From Verrucomicrobiia bacterium (GTDB lineage: Bacteria; Zixibacteria; MSB-5A5; DSPP01): 64,000 nucleotides of DNA. The notes under the pieces are model-generated. The model made no database searches. It was not told where the DNA came from and worked only from the letters and a program-made list of their open reading frames with translations. Position 1 is the stretch's first letter; every line of letters begins with the position of its first letter. The position numbers were made by a program, and so were the translations under genes. The stretch is from positions 1-64,000 of the forward strand of contig DATLYY010000022.1 in NCBI GenBank assembly GCA_035574275.1, written 5' to 3'. Shown here piece after piece: positions 17,429-26,086 of this stretch.

Positions 17429-17769
17429 AAAAGGTGACGCTTGCTTTTGCAATTCTAACGCTGGCTTTTGGCTGCGCCAAAAAAAATGACGAGGCGGAGG
17501 TTCAGGACCTTTACACGCAAGGACAGATTGCCATGAACCAGGCGAAATTTGATTCGGCGTTGGTGATTTACGACACGATTTTGAAAAAATATCCCAACCA
17601 CCCGAAAAATGACCGGGCACTTTTTTTGATGGGATACATTGAAAACGAGTTTTTGGGGAATAAAGAAAAAGCGAAGACGCATTTTGACGATTTGATGGCA
17701 CGGTACCCTAAAAGCGACCTGATCAAGGATGCCCGGTTTTTGCTTTCCGGAGAAACGCCCAGGATTTAG
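17425..17769 (+). CDS. Small TPR-like lipoprotein
   Basis: A 114-residue lipoprotein. The signal peptide ends in the lipobox LAFGC (C17). The mature part is a helical tetratricopeptide-like array (LYTQGQIAMNQAKFDSALVIYDTILKK and ALFLMGYIENEFLGNKEKA segments) similar to YbgF/BamD-type scaffolds but much shorter. It is coupled to the YitJ-type gene by a 4-base overlap, although no functional link is evident. Confidence 0.78.
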   Translation: MKKVTLAFAILTLAFGCAKKNDEAEVQDLYTQGQIAMNQAKFDSALVIYDTILKKYPNHPKNDRALFLMGYIENEFLGNKEKAKTHFDDLMARYPKSDLIKDARFLLSGETPRI

Positions 17770-17778
17770 CCGTCAGCC

Positions 17779-17797
17779 ATGCTTTTCCGGAAAGCAT
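17779..17797. terminator. Stem-loop after the 13-17.8 kb operon
   Basis: A 7-bp stem, ATGCTTT/AAAGCAT, with a 5-nt loop, 10 bases after the small lipoprotein stop. No T-run follows, so terminator function is uncertain. Confidence 0.3.
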
Positions 17798-17847
17798 AGA
17801 CCGTATTCAAGTGGGAGGCAAGACGCAACATATTGTGCTGAAATAGT

Positions 17848-17876
17848 TTGACATACCATTAAGTTGGGTTTAATTT
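17848..17876 (+). promoter_or_regulatory. Promoter of the dtd-rlmH run
   Basis: TTGACA (17848-17853), a 17-nt spacer, TAATTT (17871-17876). The GTG at 17883 begins 6 nt after the -10 box, with no ribosome site possible, implying a leaderless GTG start. Confidence 0.55.
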
Positions 17877-17882
17877 GGGGTG

Positions 17883-18329
17883 GTGCGAGCCGTGATTCAA
17901 CGGGTTTTGCGGGCTTCGGTCGCCGTTGGAGAAAAGCGGGTGGCCGAAACGGGGCCGGGTCTGCTCGTTTTTCTGGGTGCGGGTCAAGGCGACACGGCGA
18001 AAGAGGCGGAGTGGATGGCGCACAAGACTGCGAATTTGCGCATTTTTGAAGACGAAGCGGGAAAGATGAATTTGTCCGTAAAGGATGTTAAAGGAGAAGC
18101 GCTTGCCGTTTCGCAGTTCACCCTGTATGCCGACGCGCAGAAAGGAAACCGTCCCGGATTCACCTCTGCGATGGAGCCGGCCGGGGCGGAAAAATTGTAC
18201 CGCCATTTCGTGGAGACGCTGAAAAAAGAGGCGATTGCGGTCAAGGAAGGGATATTCGGGGCCAAGATGGCCGTTGAACTCGTCAATTGGGGGCCGGTTA
18301 CAATTATTTTGGAGAGTGAAAAAAAATAG
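17883..18329 (+). CDS. dtd: D-aminoacyl-tRNA deacylase
   Basis: DTD removes D-amino acids (and glycine from tRNA-Ala) from mischarged tRNAs. The N-terminus MRAVIQRV, the SQFTLYAD motif and the NWGPVTI motif near the C-terminus (family usually NDGPVT) identify it; the GP dipeptide that controls chirality is intact. The length of 148 residues is standard. The canonical start is the GTG at 17883; another GTG sits at 17880. The promoter lies directly against the start codon. First gene of a likely long housekeeping operon to rlmH. Confidence 0.95.
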   Translation: MRAVIQRVLRASVAVGEKRVAETGPGLLVFLGAGQGDTAKEAEWMAHKTANLRIFEDEAGKMNLSVKDVKGEALAVSQFTLYADAQKGNRPGFTSAMEPAGAEKLYRHFVETLKKEAIAVKEGIFGAKMAVELVNWGPVTIILESEKK

Positions 18330-18330
18330 G

Positions 18331-18969
18331 ATGTCACTGGCACAACTGCTCACCGAAATACCGCAGCAACGGGAATGGCGGGAACTGGCCGTGCGGCTCG
18401 GTGAAAGGAAGGTCGTTCTGGCTTCCGCCTCCCCCCGGCGCAAAACCCTTCTTCGGCAGTTAGAAATTCCTTTTACCGTTTTTCCCAGCGAGGTGGCGGA
18501 GGAGGACGGAATTATCGAGTCCGCCAATCCGCCCGGTCTGGCCGCCGAACTGGCGGAGCGGAAGGGAGCGGACGTTTTAAAAAAAACGGGCGGGGATATC
18601 GTCATTGGGGCCGACACTATCGTAGTCCTGGGGAAAAAAATTTTCGGCAAGCCGCGAACAAAGAAAGAGGCGTCTCTTTTCCTTGCCGAACTGCAGGGAA
18701 AAAAGCACACCGTTTACACCGGTGTTGCCGTTTTTGCTTCCTCCGGAAAAAAAGCGAGCGGCGTGGAGAAGACGGACGTTTTTTTTCACGAGGTGGTGCC
18801 AGAGCAAATGCAAGCTTACATCGAATCGCGGGAGGGGATGGATAAGGCCGGAGCATACGGGATTCAGGGAATGGGGAGTTTTTTGGTGGAAAAAATCAAA
18901 GGTCCCCTCGACAACGTGGTGGGGCTGCCGCGGGTCAAGCTTTTGGAGCTCATTAAAAAGGTGCTATGA
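18331..18969 (+). CDS. maf: Maf family nucleoside triphosphate pyrophosphatase
   Basis: A house-cleaning pyrophosphatase that hydrolyses non-canonical or pyrimidine NTPs to NMPs. It shows LASASPRRKTLL, the catalytic GADTIVVL segment, and DKAGAYGIQGMGSFLVEKIKG, all Maf hallmarks. The ATG at 18331 lies 1 base after the dtd stop; the N-terminal 27 residues precede the usual Maf start and are slightly long, so a later start is possible. 212 residues. Confidence 0.92.
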   Translation: MSLAQLLTEIPQQREWRELAVRLGERKVVLASASPRRKTLLRQLEIPFTVFPSEVAEEDGIIESANPPGLAAELAERKGADVLKKTGGDIVIGADTIVVLGKKIFGKPRTKKEASLFLAELQGKKHTVYTGVAVFASSGKKASGVEKTDVFFHEVVPEQMQAYIESREGMDKAGAYGIQGMGSFLVEKIKGPLDNVVGLPRVKLLELIKKVL

Positions 18970-19706
18970 CGACAACGCTTGGCGCTTTTTTGCGCTCCAA
19001 ACGGGAGGAACGGGGGATTGCCCTCGAGGAGATGGCGGAAAAAACGCGCATTCCGCTGCGCTATCTTTCGGCCCTTGAGGAGGACCGGCTGGACGCCCTG
19101 CCGGGGAAGGTGTACGAACGGCTTTTTATCCGCACCTACGCCGATTTGGTGGGAATCAACGTGGAGGAGCTGGGGCGGCAGTTCAAGGAGATTCAAAACA
19201 CGCTGGAACTCAAGGTGCGGCCGGAGGACGAACGGAGATCCCCTTTCCTAAAGCGGGGGATTTACGCGCTCGGGTTTTTGACCGTGATTTTGGTGGGGGT
19301 TTTGATTTTCATCCGCCGGGAGCCGGAGCCGGCCGCCGCACCGGAGCCGGAGGTGATTCCGAACCTGGTGCCTTCCCAATCGGCAGACTCCTTCATCCCG
19401 CAAGCGCCGGCCGCACCGCCGGAGCCGGAGAGTTTGCATTTGAAACTGGAAACGGCGGAAACCAACTGGGTGCGGATTTGGACGGACGGCAAAATGGTGC
19501 TTGAAGCGGAACTTAAGCCCGGGGAAAGCAAGGCGTTTGCCGCGGAGAAGAAACTGCGGCTGTCGCTCGGACGGGCGCGGGCGGCCGATCTCTGGATTAA
19601 CGGACACCGTCTGAAAAAGCTGGGGCGGGAACGGGCGACCTTGATCAATTTTGAACTGACGCACGAAAATTATCCGGCCCTGATCGACTCGGCCGCCAAC
19701 CCGTAA
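18966..19706 (+). CDS. RodZ-like helix-turn-helix membrane protein
   Basis: The N-terminal 75 residues form a Cro/RodZ-type HTH (LRSKREERGIALEEMAEKT, PLRYLSALEEDRLDALPG). A single membrane helix follows (about 98-117, YALGFLTVILVGVLIFI), then a proline/glutamate-rich linker and a C-terminal DUF4115-type beta domain (LETAETNWVRIWTDGK, DLWINGHRLKKLG). This is the architecture of the cytoskeletal adaptor RodZ that links MreB to the envelope. No mreB is in the window. It overlaps maf by four bases (ATGA). Confidence 0.87.
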   Translation: MTTTLGAFLRSKREERGIALEEMAEKTRIPLRYLSALEEDRLDALPGKVYERLFIRTYADLVGINVEELGRQFKEIQNTLELKVRPEDERRSPFLKRGIYALGFLTVILVGVLIFIRREPEPAAAPEPEVIPNLVPSQSADSFIPQAPAAPPEPESLHLKLETAETNWVRIWTDGKMVLEAELKPGESKAFAAEKKLRLSLGRARAADLWINGHRLKKLGRERATLINFELTHENYPALIDSAANP

Positions 19707-19717
19707 AGGAGAGTTAT

Positions 19718-22700
19718 TTGTTTTTATCCCGCCTTGAAATCGTAGGATTCAAATCCTTCCCCGAGCGGACGGAAGTGCGCTTTGGCCCGGGCATAACCGG
19801 CATCGTGGGGCCGAACGGCTGCGGCAAAACGAACATTCTGGACGCCATTCGATGGGTAATGGGGGAGCAGCGTCCGACCCTTCTGCGCGGCGGGCGGATG
19901 GATGAGGTGATTTTCAACGGCGCCCCCGGGGTCAGCCCGGTGGGGATGGCGGAAGTTTCCCTCACCGTCGAAAACAACCGGGGGATTCTGCCGGTCGAGT
20001 ATTCCGAAGTGGTCGTCACCCGGCGGCTTTTCCGCTCCGGCGAGAGCGAATATCTCTTAAACCGCGTTCCCTGCCGGCTCAAGGATATCGTCGAACTCTT
20101 TTTGGACACCGGGATGGGGTCGCACGCCTACGCCGTCTTTCAGCAGACAATGATAGACGCCCTGCTTTCCGAAAAACCGGAGGACCGGCTGGGGCTTTTC
20201 GAGGAGGCCGCAGGGGTGGCGAAGTACAAACTGCGGCGGCGGGCGGCGGAGCGGAAACTTTCCGCCACGGAGACGGATTTGGTCCGCTTGAACGATTTGT
20301 TCTCCGAAATCGAAAAGCAGTACAACTCCCTCAAACGGCAGGTGAAAAAAGCGGAACGCTTCAAAAACCTTGATGACGAAAAGCGGACTTTGAAAATGCG
20401 GCTGGCCTCGCTGGAATACCGGGATTTGAAAACGGGGGAGGAAAAAGCGGAGCTTGCCGTGCAGGCCTTGGAAATCGAGGAGGCAGAACTTTCCGCCCGG
20501 AAGCGGACTTTGGAGCTGGAAAAGGAAAACCTGTCGCTCAAACAACTGGAAAAGGAGGGGGAGAAGCGGCGGGTGGAAGAGGAGCTTGCCGCACTCGACC
20601 GGCAGTTGGTGGAGCTGGAAGGGCGGCGGGCACTGCTCTTGAAGGAGAACGAGAACTTTGCCGAGCGGAAAACGGAGTTGGACGGTGAGCTGGCACGGCT
20701 TGCCGAACGGCAGGGGGCCATCACCGAAGCAGTAGAAAATCTTGGCAAGGAAAAAGAAAGACTGGCGGCGTCCAAACTGGAATTGGAGCAGTCCGTCACT
20801 TCCGCCGAGGGGGAATTGAGTTCCCTTTCGACACGTTTGGCGGAGCTTGCAGATAAAAAGCAGGCGTTGGCGGTCGAACAGGAAGCCCTGCGTTCCCGCC
20901 GGTCGGAGCTGGAATCGGAAAAGAGGGTTTGGGAATCGAAAGCGGGGGAACTGGAGTCGGCCTTGGAATCGCTTTCCGCCGAGAAACGGAAGCTGGGGGA
21001 GGAATTTGCCGCAAAAGCGCTGGAAAAGAGGAAATTCGAAACACAGCTGACGGCGGCCTCGGGCGAGCTTGCCGGTTTGAATGCCGAAATCAGCGAGATG
21101 GAGCAAAAGCTTACCGCGCTGGCGGCAGAAAAGGAAACGCTTGCCGCCGAGAAGCAGAATTTGGAAAACCAAACCTCCGAATTGGGGGGACGGATTTCGG
21201 TTTTGGAGGAACTGGAAAAAAGCTTCGGCGGATACGAGCCGGCGACGAAGGAGATTTTGTCCCGGAAGAAGGAATTTCCGGGCCTGGTTGAGGGCTTGGC
21301 CAATCTGATTTCGGCCGACGAGCAATATTTAGGGCCGATGGAAGCCGCGCTCGGTGACCGGGCGCAGGCGGTGGTCGCAACCGATTGGGACGCGGCGGTG
21401 CGGGCGGCCGAATATTTGAAGGAGAAAAAGATGGGCCGGGCGCGCTTTTTGGTGCTGCCGAAAGAGGAATTAGTGGAGCCGGATGCGGAGGGATGGCCGG
21501 GAGCGGTCGGCTGGGCCTCCGATTTGGTATGGGGGGAGGAGCCGAATCTGACTTACGTGCGCCGGGCCTTGGCAAATATTTTAATCGTCGAGAACCGGGA
21601 GGCGGCGTTCCGGCTTTTGGAACGGGCGGGGGAAGGGATCACCTTGGTCACCATGGATGGGGAGGTTTTGGGGCCGGGCGGGTTTTTTGCCGGCGGAGGG
21701 AGCAAGGGGGCGCTTTTGGTCGGAAGAAAGGCGGAGCTCGACCGGCTGAACGAGAAGGTTAAAGCGTTGGAAAGGGAGAAATCAAGAATTGCCGCTCTCC
21801 TTGACGGCTATCTTTCCCAACTGGAAGCCGGCAAAAAGGAATTGGAACAACGGACGGCCGCGCGGGGCGAACTGGCGGAAAAGGAGACCGGGCTTAGGCG
21901 GGAATTTGAACGGTTGACCTTTGAAGAAGCTTCCCTTGCCGAGAAGGTTGGCGCGGCGGATAAAAGCGATTCCGAGTTTTCGCTGCGCCGGGAGGAGGCG
22001 CGGGGCGCGCTGGCGCGCCTTGAAAAAGAGCTGGCCGGGCTGCAAAGCAGGGAAGAGGGGCAAACCAAGCTTTTGGCTTCCCTTGATGAGAAGCTGGAAG
22101 GATTGGGAAGAGCGGAACGGGAAAAACAGGAGTCTTTGACCAAAAACCGAATGGAGCTGGTTTCCGTTCTGGCCTACTTGGAATCGGCGGAAAAGGAGCT
22201 TTTGCGGCTGGCGGAGGAACAGGGGCAGGTTGCCGCGCAGCTTGAAGAGAAGCAAAAAAAGCTGGCCGACCTTTTGGACATTCATGAAAACTTTGACATT
22301 CGCGTGGTGGAGCTTGGTTCGGAGGAGGAGGAGATCCGAACCGGACTGGCGGAACTAAATGCGAACCGGGAACGGTTGTCGCGTGAGCTTACCGAGCTTT
22401 CCACCGGACTCTCAACCACGGATAAAAGCCTTAAGGAAGTGGCGGGGAAACTGGAGTTAGCGTCCTCGCAGAAGCATGAAAAACAACTGGCGCAGACCGA
22501 TTGGCGGGCGCGCAAGGAATCACTCTGTGCACGTTTTTACTTGGATTTCCAGCAGAAATTGGAGAACTTGCCGGACGAGCCCGTCCACGCCGATGTCACC
22601 ATAGACGGGCTTAGAAACCGGCTGGAGGAGATTGACAAAAGCATCGGCAACATCGGGGCCGTCAACATGGAGGCCTTGGTCGAGTATCCGCAGACCGCCG

Positions 22701-23299
22701 AGCGGTATGAATTCATGAAAAAGCAAATAGAGGATTTGACCCAGGCGAAGGCGGAACTGGAAGGGACGATTTTACAAATCAACAAAAACGCCCACGAGCT
22801 TTTCATGAAAACCTTTGAACAGGCGCGGGAGAATTTTAAAAATCTTTTCTCCGAGCTTTTTGAAGGGGGACAGGCGGATTTGATACTGGAGTCGACGGAA
22901 GACCCCCTCGAGCCGGATTTGAGAATCGTGGCGCGCCCCAAGGGAAAGAAACTGGTAACCATCCAGCAGCTTTCCGGAGGGGAGAAGGCGCTTACGGCCA
23001 TCTCGCTGCTCTTCTCCTTGTACATGGTCAAGCCCTCCCCCTTCTGCATTCTGGACGAAATCGACGCGCCGTTGGACGACGCCAACATCGACCGGTTTTT
23101 GGCCATCATCCGCAAGTTCTCCACCGGCGATACGCAATTCATCGTCATCACCCACAACAAGCGGACGATGGAGGCGGCGGACGTTCTGTACGGGGTGACG
23201 ATGGAGAAGACCGGAATTTCCAAAATCGTCTCCGTCCGGCTGGAGGGGCTGCCCGTGGGGGCGTTTGCGGAACAGGAAGTGACCGAAATTTCCCGTTAA
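19718..23299 (+). CDS. smc: Chromosome partition protein SMC
   Basis: A 1,193-residue condensin ATPase. Walker A is GPNGCGKTN at 31-39. Long coiled coils occupy about 170-500 and 690-1010 around a hinge near 515-680 (FPGLVEGLANLISADEQYL, ALGDRAQAVVA). The C-terminal head has the signature LSGGEKALTAISLLF and Walker B CILDEIDAPLDDANI. Length matches bacterial SMC. The start is TTG 19718, 6 nt after AGGAG. scpA and scpB are not in this window; the next gene is ftsY, a common smc-ftsY pairing. Confidence 0.97.
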   Translation: MFLSRLEIVGFKSFPERTEVRFGPGITGIVGPNGCGKTNILDAIRWVMGEQRPTLLRGGRMDEVIFNGAPGVSPVGMAEVSLTVENNRGILPVEYSEVVVTRRLFRSGESEYLLNRVPCRLKDIVELFLDTGMGSHAYAVFQQTMIDALLSEKPEDRLGLFEEAAGVAKYKLRRRAAERKLSATETDLVRLNDLFSEIEKQYNSLKRQVKKAERFKNLDDEKRTLKMRLASLEYRDLKTGEEKAELAVQALEIEEAELSARKRTLELEKENLSLKQLEKEGEKRRVEEELAALDRQLVELEGRRALLLKENENFAERKTELDGELARLAERQGAITEAVENLGKEKERLAASKLELEQSVTSAEGELSSLSTRLAELADKKQALAVEQEALRSRRSELESEKRVWESKAGELESALESLSAEKRKLGEEFAAKALEKRKFETQLTAASGELAGLNAEISEMEQKLTALAAEKETLAAEKQNLENQTSELGGRISVLEELEKSFGGYEPATKEILSRKKEFPGLVEGLANLISADEQYLGPMEAALGDRAQAVVATDWDAAVRAAEYLKEKKMGRARFLVLPKEELVEPDAEGWPGAVGWASDLVWGEEPNLTYVRRALANILIVENREAAFRLLERAGEGITLVTMDGEVLGPGGFFAGGGSKGALLVGRKAELDRLNEKVKALEREKSRIAALLDGYLSQLEAGKKELEQRTAARGELAEKETGLRREFERLTFEEASLAEKVGAADKSDSEFSLRREEARGALARLEKELAGLQSREEGQTKLLASLDEKLEGLGRAEREKQESLTKNRMELVSVLAYLESAEKELLRLAEEQGQVAAQLEEKQKKLADLLDIHENFDIRVVELGSEEEEIRTGLAELNANRERLSRELTELSTGLSTTDKSLKEVAGKLELASSQKHEKQLAQTDWRARKESLCARFYLDFQQKLENLPDEPVHADVTIDGLRNRLEEIDKSIGNIGAVNMEALVEYPQTAERYEFMKKQIEDLTQAKAELEGTILQINKNAHELFMKTFEQARENFKNLFSELFEGGQADLILESTEDPLEPDLRIVARPKGKKLVTIQQLSGGEKALTAISLLFSLYMVKPSPFCILDEIDAPLDDANIDRFLAIIRKFSTGDTQFIVITHNKRTMEAADVLYGVTMEKTGISKIVSVRLEGLPVGAFAEQEVTEISR

Positions 23300-23300
23300 A

Positions 23301-24227
23301 ATGGGTTTTTCCTTTGAGAAGTTGAAAGCCGGGTTGGCCAAGACCCGGCAAAATTTTTTTGGCAAGGTCCGCGGGGTTCTGGGGGTCGGTCAGTTGGACG
23401 AGGCGACGCTTTCACGCCTCGAAGAAATTCTGGTCGGCTCCGATTTGGGGGTGGCGACGACGGAACGGGTTTTATCCCATCTGAAAGAGGAGACCCAACG
23501 TTCGGGCGTCGCCAAAGATCGGGAGCAGGTGTTGGGTTTGCTTAAAAACGAACTCAAGAAAATCGTGGTAGCCAACGGAAAACCGGGGGATTTTGAGGAA
23601 TCGATTTTCTTGCACAAGCCGCTCGTCATCCTCGTCTTGGGGGTCAACGGCACGGGGAAGACCACTTCCATCGGCAAGCTGGCGCAGCGGTTTGCCTCAA
23701 AAGGAAAGAGAGTCATGGTGGCGGCCGCGGATACCTTTCGCGCGGCGGCCGTGGAGCAGTTGGAGCAGTGGGCCAAACGCTCCGGCGCTGAATTCATCAA
23801 GGCCGCGCCAGGACAGGATCCGGCCTCGGTTGCCTTTGACGCCGTAACGGCTGCGCAAAAGCGAGGCATCGATGTTGTCCTTGTCGATACGGCCGGACGG
23901 CTGCATACCAAAACCAATTTGATGGAGGAATTGAAAAAAGTTAAACGGGTCATCGGCAAGGCGATGGCCGGAGCGCCGCACGAGGTCTGGCTGGTTTTGG
24001 ATGCCACCGTCGGCCAGAACGGGCTGGCGCAGGCAAAAATCTTTCACCGGGATTTGGGAGTTACTGGCGTCGTTCTGACCAAGCTGGACGGGACGGCGAA
24101 GGGAGGAATAGTTTTGGCCATTGCCAACGAGCTGGGGGTAAAAGTCCGCTACATCGGGGTCGGGGAGAAACTGGAGGATTTGGAGCTTTTTGACCCGGAG
24201 GATTTCGTGGAGGCGCTTTTTGTATGA
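23301..24227 (+). CDS. ftsY: Signal recognition particle receptor FtsY
   Basis: The SRP-receptor GTPase that docks nascent membrane proteins at the translocon. The short N-domain (1-100) lacks the acidic A-domain of E. coli. The G-domain has GVNGTGKTTS (114-123), the AADTFRAAAVEQL segment, DTAGRLHTKTNLMEEL and TKLDGTAKGG. 308 residues is normal for short FtsY. It starts two bases after the smc stop. Confidence 0.96.
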   Translation: MGFSFEKLKAGLAKTRQNFFGKVRGVLGVGQLDEATLSRLEEILVGSDLGVATTERVLSHLKEETQRSGVAKDREQVLGLLKNELKKIVVANGKPGDFEESIFLHKPLVILVLGVNGTGKTTSIGKLAQRFASKGKRVMVAAADTFRAAAVEQLEQWAKRSGAEFIKAAPGQDPASVAFDAVTAAQKRGIDVVLVDTAGRLHTKTNLMEELKKVKRVIGKAMAGAPHEVWLVLDATVGQNGLAQAKIFHRDLGVTGVVLTKLDGTAKGGIVLAIANELGVKVRYIGVGEKLEDLELFDPEDFVEALFV

Positions 24228-24619
24228 CGGTGGAACTTTCGCTCCGTTCCCAAAAGAGAACCGAGCTTATCGACGTCACCGCCCAGATTGAAAAGGCCTT
24301 GCCTCAATCCGGCACGGGGTTTTGCCGCTTTTTTGTGCCGCATACGACCGCCGGGGTCATCATCAACGAGAACGCCGACCCCTCCGTGGCTGAGGATATT
24401 TCCGACTGTCTTTCCCGTCTGGTTCCGCATCAACAGAACTGGAAGCATCGGGAAGGAAATGCGGATGCGCATGTCAAGGCCGCGCTGGTTGGCACAACCA
24501 CCGGCGCGCTATATTCCAACGGCAAACTGGTTTTAGGCCGGTGGCAGGGGGTTTTCTTCTGCGAGTTCGACGGGCCCCGCAGCCGCCGCTTGGTTCTGCA
24601 CATCAGCCCGGACAAGTAA
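24224..24619 (+). CDS. YjbQ/UPF0047 family protein
   Basis: A 131-residue single-domain protein of the widely conserved UPF0047 family, reported to have weak thiamine-phosphate synthase activity. The signature FVPHTTAGVIINENADP (about 42-58) with its conserved histidine, and the C-terminal GRWQGVFFCEFDGPRSRR, are clear. It overlaps ftsY by four bases. Physiological role is uncertain. Confidence 0.92.
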   Translation: MTVELSLRSQKRTELIDVTAQIEKALPQSGTGFCRFFVPHTTAGVIINENADPSVAEDISDCLSRLVPHQQNWKHREGNADAHVKAALVGTTTGALYSNGKLVLGRWQGVFFCEFDGPRSRRLVLHISPDK

Positions 24620-24620
24620 T

Positions 24621-25061
24621 TTGGGGCCGAAGATTTCGCTCTTCCTTGCGGGACGGGCCAAAGAAAAATGGATAGAGGAGGGGTTCCGGCATTACCGGAA
24701 GCTGCTATCCGGCTTCGCGCAGGTGGAAATCAGGGAATTCGGGGAGTCGCCAAAGGATATGGAGCAGCTCGCAGCAAAAGTCCCGAAAAGATGTTTTACC
24801 GTTCTGTTGGATGTGGAGGGGGAACGGTTTTCCTCGGAGGGGCTGGCGGAGTTCTTTCGAACCAAGATGAATCAGGGCATTTCGCGCTTTTGTTTCCTCG
24901 TCGGCGGCTCGGAAGGGCTGCCACAGGAAGTCAAGGCGAGAGCCAACCTGCGCTGGTCGTTTTCACCGCTCACTTTTCCGCATCACCTCATCCGCGTCGT
25001 ATTGGTTGAGCAACTCTACCGAGCCTTCTCGATTTTAGGCGGGCGGAAGTACCACAAATAG
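24621..25061 (+). CDS. rlmH: 23S rRNA (pseudouridine-1915-N3) methyltransferase
   Basis: A SPOUT methyltransferase that modifies helix 69 of 23S rRNA. The knot motif LVGGSEGLPQEV and the C-terminal LTFPHHLIRVVLVEQLYRAF...GGRKYHK ending are diagnostic. The start is TTG (24621), one base after the yjbQ stop; 146 residues. Last gene of the run, converging on the minus-strand VOC gene with a gap of only five bases. Confidence 0.95.
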   Translation: MGPKISLFLAGRAKEKWIEEGFRHYRKLLSGFAQVEIREFGESPKDMEQLAAKVPKRCFTVLLDVEGERFSSEGLAEFFRTKMNQGISRFCFLVGGSEGLPQEVKARANLRWSFSPLTFPHHLIRVVLVEQLYRAFSILGGRKYHK

Positions 25062-25066
25062 TCGAA

Positions 25067-25432
25067 TTACTTAACCGCTCGGTCTTCCTGCGATATTCCG
25101 AACAAGCTTCCTTCAGTGTCCAGACAGTAAACCAGCCAGCCGACGCCGGGGATGGCCATCTTCGGAACCACCACTTTGCCGCCGCCGGCGGCGATTTTTT
25201 CCGCATACTCATCCACTGACGGCACATCGATAGTGTTGACGTGGCCGACCGGGCCCTGGCGCTTGAACAGGCCGCCGTTGATGCCCGGCTTCTCATTCGG
25301 GCCGGTGGTGACCAGCCAGTAGTCCTGCGGGCCGGGCCATTTTTTGAATTCCCAGCCGAAAATTTTGGTGTAAAAATCGGCCGCCCGCTGGGGGTCGTCG
25401 GCCGAAATTTCGAAATGAATTACACGGGGCAT
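25067..25432 (-). CDS. VOC (glyoxalase/bleomycin resistance) family protein
   Basis: A 121-residue single VOC domain (RVIHFEISADDPQRAADFYTKIFGWEF at the N-terminus). The second half shows GGKVVVPKMAIPGVGWLVYCLDTEGSLFGI, matching the family of small uncharacterised glyoxalase-like proteins. A ribosome site AAGGAG lies 6 nt before the ATG. No substrate can be named. Confidence 0.88.
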   Translation of the reverse strand: MPRVIHFEISADDPQRAADFYTKIFGWEFKKWPGPQDYWLVTTGPNEKPGINGGLFKRQGPVGHVNTIDVPSVDEYAEKIAAGGGKVVVPKMAIPGVGWLVYCLDTEGSLFGISQEDRAVK

Positions 25433-25495
25433 ATTATCTCCTTTTGCAGCGCTTCCCTTCGTTTTCCCCTTTTATCTTCTTGTCGAGAGAGTGAC

Positions 25496-25983
25496 TTAGG
25501 CCATTTGCGGGGCAGGCGCCGGTTTTTTGAGAAACAACGCCAGCGCCAACCCGGCCAAAAACCAACCGACGACGTGCTGCACGAGGTAAGACAGCGTGTA
25601 GCTGGTCGGGAAGCCGTACCAGTTCCAATAGGACAAATCGATTTCCACTCCGGCGAAAAGGCCGAAGAGCGCCACAAAGACCGCCTTTCCGAAAAGCCCG
25701 CCAAACCGCCCAAGGCCCTGCTCAACAGGAAGGCAGCTATGAGGGCCGCCAGAATGTTGGTGACCAGTTCGGTTATCAGCATGCTCGGAGGCATCATTTC
25801 ACCCCCCTGCGGCTTGAAAATCATAATCCCGGCCGGGCTGGTGCGGTATTTTTCTGCCCAAGCATCCATTTGTTCCTTGGAACCTCCCCTATCACCCCAG
25901 GGAAAGAAATAGAAGCCCGGTTCGGTTACGTTGGCGCTCAAAGCAGAGAGCACGGCTTCCTCGTTCGGAAGTCCTTTGGTTTT
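25496..25983 (-). pseudogene. Truncated and frameshifted membrane-protein gene
   Basis: The minus strand encodes a coherent protein in two frames. From about 25983 it reads GLPNEEAVLSALSANVTEPGFYFFP and on to a membrane helix (TELVTNILAALIAAFLLSRA). Near 25695-25712 the sense switches to the +1 frame, which continues as GGLFGKAVFVALFGLFAG, a segment with YWNWYGFP, and a last helix (VVGWFLAGLALALFL) ending at the stop 25496-25498. The expected N-terminal membrane helix is also absent: upstream sequence has no start and no helix before the methyltransferase stop at 26087. This indicates a 5' loss plus a single-base indel, or a sequencing error for the latter. Family not identified. Confidence 0.7.
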
Positions 25984-26086
25984 GACCTTCCGGCCCCTTT
26001 TTTGACAGAGATGCGCGCGAATTCCGTGGTTTTGGTCACGCTGGCGGGAATATATGCACTCCCGTTTGGCGGGGGCAACAGGTTTT

